Part shown: piece by piece, positions 1-3,621 of the stretch
Layout: every line of letters starts with the position of its first letter
How positions within the stretch are numbered: position 1 is the first letter of the stretch
NCBI GenBank assembly: GCA_021736545.1
Contig: JAIPFS010000088.1
Location: forward strand, 1-6,407
Origin: Spirochaetia bacterium
Lineage (GTDB): Bacteria; Spirochaetota; Spirochaetia; PWKH01
Direction of reading: 5' to 3'
DNA: 6,407 nucleotides
The notes under the pieces: model-generated
The model's input: only the letters and a program-made list of their open reading frames with translations
Database searches by the model: none
What the model was told of the DNA's origin: nothing
Program-made: the position numbers and the translations under genes

Positions 1-175
1 ACCCCTTGCGCAGGAGGCTGTATGCGATGTATGTGCCATCCCGCAGCCAGGAAAACCCATACTGAGAGAACGTCGGGCTGGCGACAAATGCTCCGGATTG
101 GTGCTGATTTTCCAGGATGAGAGACAGGCTGATATCCCGCAGCCGCTCTCGCTGTAATTCATATTCAGTATTCAC
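1..175 (-). CDS. Glucoamylase-like glycoside hydrolase (GH15 family), N-terminal part only
   Basis: The first 58 codons are present and the rest lies beyond the left edge. The start is GTG at 175-173, preceded by GGAGG (181-185) at a 5-base spacing; no ATG in this frame fits. The protein begins NTEYELQRERLRDISLSL, then ENQHQSGAFVASP and YGFSWLRDGTYIAYSLLRKG. The NQ..SGAF.ASP...Y...WLRDG pattern is what I know from the start of bacterial GH15 proteins, which release glucose from alpha-glucans or act on trehalose. In fungal glucoamylase an Arg-Asp pair at the equivalent place binds sugar at subsite -1; here it would be R45-D46 after W43. The catalytic glutamates lie outside the window. There is no signal peptide, so the enzyme is probably cytoplasmic and acts on imported oligosaccharides or glycogen. 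It sits downstream of a LacI regulator and has LacI-type operators in its leader. Family is fairly secure; substrate is not. Confidence 0.8.
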   Translation of the reverse strand, partial: MNTEYELQRERLRDISLSLILENQHQSGAFVASPTFSQYGFSWLRDGTYIAYSLLRKG

Positions 176-180
176 TTTGA

Positions 181-185
181 CCTCC
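181..185 (-). promoter_or_regulatory. Ribosome binding site deciding the GTG start of the GH15 gene
   Basis: GGAGG on the minus strand lies 5 bases before GTG (175-173). It supports a GTG start over the ATG at 162-160, which is in a different frame without the GH15 motif. Confidence 0.75.
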
Positions 186-216
186 ACTTACGTTCGAAGA
201 AAGGGTACTAGGGGGA

Positions 217-250
217 TTTACGTAATCGTTTACCGTAAGCGTTTACGTAA
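217..250. promoter_or_regulatory. Paired LacI-family operators upstream of the GH15 gene
   Basis: Two overlapping, imperfect palindromes with a central CG are centred at 227/228 and 240/241, 13 bp apart. The better one, at 234-247, reads CGTAAACGCTTACG on the minus strand. It is identical to the 14-mer in front of the lacI-type gene. The weaker one is built from CGTAATCG and GTTTACCG. Both lie between the candidate GH15 promoter (259-288) and the GTG start, where bound repressor would block initiation or elongation. The core also matches 12 of 14 positions of the cre consensus (TGWAANCGNTNWCA), failing only at the two outer bases, so CcpA-type binding is a possible alternative. Confidence 0.75.
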
Positions 251-258
251 TTCTTCAA

Positions 259-288
259 AAAATATCCCCCCCCCGCATCAGTTAACAA
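259..288 (-). promoter_or_regulatory. Candidate GH15 promoter with a 9-G tract in its spacer
   Basis: On the minus strand TTGTTA (288-283) and TATTTT (264-259) are separated by 18 bases. Nine of those bases are an uninterrupted G run (plus-strand C266-274). Each box matches consensus at four of six positions, so the promoter call is modest. It is well placed: the predicted start near 252 falls just before the paired operators. The gene lies 124 nt beyond the lacI-type stop and could also receive read-through transcription. Confidence 0.4.
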
Positions 289-298
289 ATTTTTTACT

Positions 299-1294
299 TC
301 ATTCCAGTTCCTTCACAGAGTCCCGTTCAACGATATAGTGCTCAAGAACAATATCCTGCGCTTCTGTAACCCCTCTGCAGATGAGATCCATGGCGCATTC
401 ACCCATCTCCTCTATCGGCTGATGCAGGGCTGTCAGAGAGGGGTAGGACATGACCGCATCAAGCGTATCATCATAACCCACAAGGGAAAGCTCATCTGGA
501 ACACTGATCCCGCGCCTGTGAAGGTAGGTCATGGCTCCAAGGGCCATCTCATCAGATGTTGCAAAGACCGCTGTCAGCCCTAGGCTTCGTGCATCAAGCA
601 ATGCCATAGATGCAATCCCGCTCTCAAAATGGAAATCTCCATAGGATATAAAGGACTCCTTCCAATCCAAGCCTGCCTCATCCAGCGCCTTCTTATACCC
701 GTCGATTCTCGGCTTTCCCGCTATTCTGTCTCTCTTATCTCCAGATATCAAGCCGATACGGGTATGTCCCTTATTGATGAGGTACTTTGTTGTAGTATAT
801 GCAGCCGCGAAATCATCAGTCCGCACGGATGGGAAAGGGAATTCCTGGGAGTGGGTCGCCACAAGAACTACCGGGATGCCGAGCTTCGAAAGGTACTCAC
901 CATATTCAGGAGTAACCCACTCGCTGATGAATAGAATGCCCTCAACCCGCTTTTCACTGAGGGTCTGCAGGTAGGACATGGTCCGCTCGCCGTTCATATC
1001 GGTGTTGCAGATAATCACGCTGTAGCCCTTTGAATGGGCAATTTTTTCAATTCCACGAAGCAGTTCTGAAGAGAACCTCCCGGTGACGCAGGGAAGGAGT
1101 ACTCCAATGGTTCCCGTCTTGCTGCTGACGAGACCTCTAGCAACGGCATTCGGTTTATAGCCCAGCTCTTTAATGGCATTTTCAACCCGTTCCTTCGTCT
1201 TCTCCGAGTAGCCCGGCAGATTGTTAATAATCCGCGAAACGGTTGCAATTGAGACTCCTGCATGTTCGGCCACATCCGATATATTGATTGCCAC
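299..1294 (-). CDS. LacI-family transcriptional regulator
   Basis: The 331-residue length is typical of LacI/GalR repressors. Residues 5-24 form the helix-turn-helix (ISDVAEHAGVSIATVSRIIN). The hinge helix lies around residues 48-55 (PNAVARGL), and a periplasmic-binding-protein-like sensor domain fills about 60-325, including GYDD at 273-276. The start is GTG (1294-1292) with AAGGAG (1300-1305) 5 bases upstream. The product should be a cytoplasmic dimer that binds CG-centred palindromes and releases them on sugar binding. Identical 14-mer palindromes lie at its own promoter and before the adjacent GH15 gene. This implies autorepression and control of alpha-glucan use, with a maltose-type or related oligosaccharide as a plausible inducer. 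The ligand is inferred from context only. The recognition helix (SIATVSR) is close to that of CcpA-like members, fitting the cre-like operator. Confidence 0.95.
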   Translation of the reverse strand: MAINISDVAEHAGVSIATVSRIINNLPGYSEKTKERVENAIKELGYKPNAVARGLVSSKTGTIGVLLPCVTGRFSSELLRGIEKIAHSKGYSVIICNTDMNGERTMSYLQTLSEKRVEGILFISEWVTPEYGEYLSKLGIPVVLVATHSQEFPFPSVRTDDFAAAYTTTKYLINKGHTRIGLISGDKRDRIAGKPRIDGYKKALDEAGLDWKESFISYGDFHFESGIASMALLDARSLGLTAVFATSDEMALGAMTYLHRRGISVPDELSLVGYDDTLDAVMSYPSLTALHQPIEEMGECAMDLICRGVTEAQDIVLEHYIVERDSVKELE

Positions 1295-1299
1295 AACTT

Positions 1300-1305
1300 C
1301 TCCTT
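1300..1305 (-). promoter_or_regulatory. Ribosome binding site deciding the GTG start of the LacI-type gene
   Basis: AAGGAG on the minus strand is 5 bases from GTG at 1294. The GTG start keeps the canonical N terminus of the DNA-binding domain (residues AINISDVAEHAGVS follow at once). Confidence 0.75.
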
Positions 1306-1363
1306 ATCGTATCGGTCCGCAGTTTTCTGCTGCTTTTTTCATGTTACGATAGGTTTTATCTCT

Positions 1364-1397
1364 TTTACGTAAACTCTAACGTAAACGCTTACGTAAA
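1364..1397. promoter_or_regulatory. Paired LacI-family operators at the lacI-type promoter (autoregulation)
   Basis: The main palindrome has its core CGTAAACGCTTACG at 1380-1393, centred at 1386/1387. A second, weaker site is centred at 1374/1375 and contains the perfect 10-base palindrome TTTACGTAAA (1364-1373). The centres are 12 bp apart, about one helical turn. The inner site covers the expected transcription start (near 1390) of the promoter at 1397-1424, the classic arrangement for autorepression. The site faces away from the divergent hydrolase gene, whose start is about 180 bp away. Confidence 0.8.
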
Positions 1398-1424
1398 GAA
1401 TACCACAATTTTTCATTCTGTCAA
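1397..1424 (-). promoter_or_regulatory. Sigma-70-type promoter of the LacI-type gene
   Basis: On the minus strand a perfect TTGACA (plus 1419-1424) and TATTCT (plus 1397-1402) are separated by 16 bases. The predicted start near 1390 lies within the operator. This leaves a leader of about 95 nt before the GTG. Confidence 0.75.
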
Positions 1425-1494
1425 GCAGAGAAGAAAAAATTCTTTTTATTCACAAGAGATTTTCACAAATACGCTATTGTTCTGATGATACTAT

Positions 1495-1535
1495 TAAGAA
1501 ATATCATTGATGCATTGCACTGATGATATTTTTTA
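1495..1535. promoter_or_regulatory. Inverted repeat with direct-repeat half-site upstream of the hydrolase gene
   Basis: AAATATCAT (1499-1507) is perfectly complementary to ATGATATTT (1523-1531). The pairing extends outward to 1495/1535 through one G-T and three A-T pairs. The right arm's CTGATGATA (1520-1528) also occurs as an exact direct repeat at 1482-1490, so the left arm could pair with either copy. Being AT-rich and in a divergent gap, it looks more like a regulator binding site than a terminator. The regulator is unknown, and the site differs from the LacI operators. Confidence 0.4.
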
Positions 1536-1536
1536 T
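1507..1536 (+). promoter_or_regulatory. Weak candidate promoter of the hydrolase gene
   Basis: TTGATG (1507-1512) and TTTTAT (1531-1536), spaced 18 bases, each match four of six consensus positions. They lie inside the inverted repeat, and the expected leader would be about 30 nt. Other weak pairings exist in this AT-rich gap, so the exact boxes are uncertain. Confidence 0.25.
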
Positions 1537-1560
1537 GGATACTGAAAACGAAAAAACTGG

Positions 1561-1590
1561 AGGATGAATAGATGCAGCGTAGGATGAATA
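1561..1590 (+). repeat. Direct repeat of AGGATGAATA across the hydrolase start
   Basis: AGGATGAATA occurs at 1561-1570, within the ribosome binding region, and at 1581-1590, covering the alternative start ATG 1584. The copies are 20 bp apart and each supplies an AGG and an ATG. The first ATG (1564) is out of frame and opens a 7-codon ORF. The arrangement suggests a small local duplication. Confidence 0.6.
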
Positions 1591-2462
1591 CGAGAAATAC
1601 TATTCGGCTGACAAGCAGAATCCGTCAAATGGCGGGATTTAGTTTATTTGCTGCTACAATGCTGTCTGCTCTGCTTTTTACAGCTTCGTGCTCTACCTAT
1701 TCCTATGTTCAGCCCGATTTTTCGAGTATGAATTCGAATAGGCAAACCTCAGATGATTCTGCTCATGCTTCCGAGTCAAAAGAACCCTGGGCTGATTATT
1801 TTTCAAAAAAGGACGAACTGCTGATTATTGCACCTCCCGTTGCAGCAGCTGATACTACGAGTGACGCAGCAAATGATGCAAGTTCAACCGGAGATGTTTC
1901 AACTGGAGATGTTTCAAGGGGAATGGTATTCTACCCCGGCGGACTTGTAGATCCGAAAGCCTATCTGCCGCTGATGTGGGAAATTTCCCGGATTACCGAA
2001 TCAATGTCTGTCATTGTGCCTATGCCTTTCAACCTTGCTGTATTCGGCGCCGGCAAAGGAGAAAAAGTGCCCCGGCTGCTCCCTGACATTGAGAACTGGT
2101 ACATAGCAGGTCACTCCCTGGGTGGCGCTATGGCAGCAAAACTGGTTCATGATAATCCTGATCTTTTCTCAGGACTCATTCTATTTGCTGCCTATCCAGG
2201 AAAAGCTGATCCTCTGACGGATTATTCAATACCAGTTCTCAGCATTTATGCGGAAAATGACGGTCTAGCGACGAAGGAAACGATTAAGGAGAAACAATTC
2301 CTCCTTCCTGGACACACAGAATATTTCAAAATAGAGGGCGGGAATCACGCACAGTTCGGTTCATACGGTATCCAAAAGAATGACGGCAGAGCTGAAATTT
2401 CTCCCGCAGAGCAGTGGGAACAGACCGCTGAAGCTGTTGATGCATTCATTTCACGTTTCTGA
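1572..2462 (+). CDS. Predicted lipoprotein of the alpha/beta-hydrolase fold
   Basis: The 296-residue product starts at ATG 1572, with GGAGG (1559-1563) 8 bases upstream; an in-frame ATG at 1584 is a weaker choice. The N terminus has several Arg residues, a hydrophobic stretch (about 21-37) and TASC at 37-40, a relaxed lipobox. Cleavage before C40 would give a membrane-anchored, exported enzyme. A low-complexity Ser/Thr/Ala/Asp linker (about 50-116) contains a tandem STGDV repeat. The hydrolase domain (about 117-296) has nucleophile motif GHSLGG with S182, then D230 in YAENDG and H259 in GGNHAQFG. The GGNHAQFG.YG ending matches the Abhydrolase_5-type family as I recall it. The reaction is unknown; esterase-like hydrolysis is the general expectation. 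It is transcribed away from the lacI-type gene and lacks the LacI operator close to its start, so regulon membership is unproven. Confidence 0.88.
   Translation: MQRRMNTRNTIRLTSRIRQMAGFSLFAATMLSALLFTASCSTYSYVQPDFSSMNSNRQTSDDSAHASESKEPWADYFSKKDELLIIAPPVAAADTTSDAANDASSTGDVSTGDVSRGMVFYPGGLVDPKAYLPLMWEISRITESMSVIVPMPFNLAVFGAGKGEKVPRLLPDIENWYIAGHSLGGAMAAKLVHDNPDLFSGLILFAAYPGKADPLTDYSIPVLSIYAENDGLATKETIKEKQFLLPGHTEYFKIEGGNHAQFGSYGIQKNDGRAEISPAEQWEQTAEAVDAFISRF
1884..1913 (+). repeat. Tandem 15-bp repeat in the hydrolase linker
   Basis: TCAACYGGAGATGTT is repeated twice with one difference and encodes STGDV-STGDV (residues 105-114), in the linker between the lipid anchor and the hydrolase domain. 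Being a multiple of three, gain or loss of copies would keep the frame. Confidence 0.8.
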
Positions 2463-2479
2463 TGTTCTGCTCACATCAG
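2459..2479 (+). other. Hairpin over the hydrolase stop codon
   Basis: CTGATGT (2459-2465) and ACATCAG (2473-2479) form a perfect 7-bp stem with a 7-nt loop that includes the TGA. No T-run follows, so it is not a convincing intrinsic terminator. It lies in the 45-nt convergent gap before the antitoxin-like gene. Confidence 0.4.
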
Positions 2480-2507
2480 GATGCTGAATGCCGACAGCTG
2501 CGGTATA

Positions 2508-2720
2508 CTATTTCAGTAATTCATCAGCTGTTATAAATTTCTTTTCTTTTTTCCTGGCACTGTCGATATAGGATTCGATGAACTTGATATCCTGGATGTC
2601 TTCGTAAAGCTCATATATTGATTTTTTGAAAAGCGTCGATTTATCCTCATGGAAATATTCAGTCAGATATTCCAGGATTTTTTCTTCTTCATTATTCAAT
2701 CGCACTGATACTACGGCCAT
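2508..2720 (-). CDS. Ribbon-helix-helix antitoxin-like protein (RelB/CopG type, DUF6290-like)
   Basis: The 70-residue product starts at ATG 2720, with GGAGGTG (2729-2735) 8 bases upstream. Residues 3-8 (VVSVRL) fit the DNA-binding beta strand, about 10-22 and 27-42 the two helices of a ribbon-helix-helix dimer, and the charged tail (KKEKKFITADELLK) a toxin-neutralising segment. This layout matches RelB-like antitoxins that usually sit directly before a RelE/ParE toxin. No toxin follows: after the stop only 45 nt remain before the convergent hydrolase gene ends, and no toxin-like ORF lies upstream. It therefore seems an orphan antitoxin or a small solitary regulator. It lies 91 nt downstream of the ABC ATPase gene on the same strand and could be partly co-transcribed. 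A small dyad in that gap may be its own operator. Confidence 0.8.
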   Translation of the reverse strand: MAVVSVRLNNEEEKILEYLTEYFHEDKSTLFKKSIYELYEDIQDIKFIESYIDSARKKEKKFITADELLK

Positions 2721-2753
2721 CGTTTATACACCTCCGATCTCTTTCCTATTCCA

Positions 2754-2777
2754 AGAACAAAAATATCATTCTGTTCT
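2754..2777. promoter_or_regulatory. Possible operator of the antitoxin-like gene
   Basis: AGAACA (2754-2759) and TGTTCT (2772-2777) form a 6-bp inverted repeat around a 12-base AT-rich spacer. On the minus strand TATTTT within the spacer could serve as a -10, though no good -35 is visible. Ribbon-helix-helix antitoxins usually repress their own promoter, which is why the dyad is noted. Chance occurrence is possible. Confidence 0.3.
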
Positions 2778-2807
2778 ATAGTTAACCAGCAGATGAGGAC
2801 CCAGAAT

Positions 2808-2823
2808 CCGGCTAATTCGCCGG
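2808..2823 (-). other. GC hairpin over the ABC ATPase stop codon
   Basis: CCGGC (2808-2812) and GCCGG (2819-2823) pair around a 6-nt loop, and the stop TAG lies at the stem-loop edge. No T-run follows on the minus strand, so it is at best a weak attenuator or RNA-stabilising hairpin between the ATPase and the antitoxin-like gene. Confidence 0.4.
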
Positions 2824-3618
2824 TTCAGCCGTCTTCATGTCTGCAACTTCCTTTTCCGTCAACCAGGAGTTCAGCTTTTCTTCACGCTCCTTAAGTTCTT
2901 CCGGATCCTCATTGTATGAGCCGAGCAGATATTCACCGGTAATCTTACCGTCAATCATAAACAGCACTCGTTCGGTTCTCGCAGCAATTTTAGCATCATG
3001 CGTAACCAGCATAATCGTCGTTCCGGTCTGATGTATCTCTGCAAACAGACGCATGATTTCGCTGGCGGATTTAGAATTTAATGCACCCGTCGGCTCATCC
3101 CCGAAAATAACTTTCGGATCATGCATAAGCGCGCGGCATATCCCTACCCGTTGGAGCTGTCCTCCCGAAGCCTGCGTGGTTTGACGATTCTCCAAGCCCG
3201 AAATATCTGCTTTCTCCATAAGCTTTCCAGCTTTTTCGGAAAGGGCTTCTCTATCCTTTTTCCTGTCCTTTTTCCTATCACGCATGGATGGTAGAATAAT
3301 ATTATCGAGGATATTCAAATTCCGCAGAAGCGTCGGCTGCTGAAAAACAAAACCCATCTTCGTTCTGCGGATATCTGCAAGACTGTTTTCGCTGAGCGTC
3401 GAAAGACTGCTGCCATCAAAAACAACTGAACCACTGTCAACAGCATCCATACCGCTCAAAGCAAACATCAGCGTTGTTTTCCCCGACCCGGAAGGCCCCA
3501 TCACGGAAACAAATTCTCCTTCATGAATATCAAGGGACACTCCATCAAGAACATTACGCTTTTCGTTTTCTTCACCAAAAGACTTTACTATGTTTTCACA
3601 GGATATAATCGTATCCAT
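2812..3618 (-). CDS. ABC transporter ATP-binding protein (BceA/LolD/MacB-like)
   Basis: This 268-residue cytoplasmic ATPase should power the FtsX-type permease encoded just upstream. All nucleotide-binding motifs are visible: Walker A GPSGSGKT (41-48), Q-loop Q93, signature ASGGQ (150-154, with Ala for the usual Leu), Walker B ending DE (174-175) and switch His H207. Order and spacing fit the class that drives mechanotransmission, lipoprotein release or peptide-antibiotic detoxification, not solute import. A charged tail of about 40 residues follows the fold, which is longer than minimal members. A tandem RKKD insert (about 115-123) lies before the signature. The start ATG (3618) is 3 nt after the permease stop, and AAGGAG (3625-3630) sits inside the last permease codons, implying translational coupling. 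Substrate is unknown; no two-component system or resistance gene in the window points to an antibiotic peptide. Confidence 0.95.
   Translation of the reverse strand: MDTIISCENIVKSFGEENEKRNVLDGVSLDIHEGEFVSVMGPSGSGKTTLMFALSGMDAVDSGSVVFDGSSLSTLSENSLADIRRTKMGFVFQQPTLLRNLNILDNIILPSMRDRKKDRKKDREALSEKAGKLMEKADISGLENRQTTQASGGQLQRVGICRALMHDPKVIFGDEPTGALNSKSASEIMRLFAEIHQTGTTIMLVTHDAKIAARTERVLFMIDGKITGEYLLGSYNEDPEELKEREEKLNSWLTEKEVADMKTAEPAN
3253..3276 (-). repeat. Tandem 12-bp repeat in the ATPase gene
   Basis: Two copies of RTCCTTTTTCCT (plus strand) lie end to end, differing at one base. They encode a doubled RKKD unit around residues 115-122 in the helical region before the signature motif. A third partial unit (DRE) follows. 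Copy-number changes would add or remove four charged residues in frame. Confidence 0.8.
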
Positions 3619-3621
3619 TAT

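Noticed and set aside
241..298. Intrinsic terminator after the LacI-type gene
   Set aside because: A T6 run exists on the minus strand (257-262), but the preceding G9 tract has no matching C-run to form a stem.
117..338. Plus-strand ORF of 73 codons
   Set aside because: It lies antisense to the GH15 start, crosses the operators and the C tract, and shows low-complexity Arg/Ser-rich content without a ribosome binding site or domain.
299..1294. Plus-strand and alternate minus-frame ORFs inside the LacI-type gene (338-583, 629-934, 774-974, 1015-1296)
   Set aside because: They are shadows of the clear LacI coding frame, with no ribosome binding sites or recognisable domains.
2463..2507. A hidden RelE-type toxin downstream of the antitoxin-like gene
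   Set aside because: Only 45 nt separate its stop from the end of the convergent hydrolase gene, and the hydrolase antisense strand has no long ORF of toxin size.
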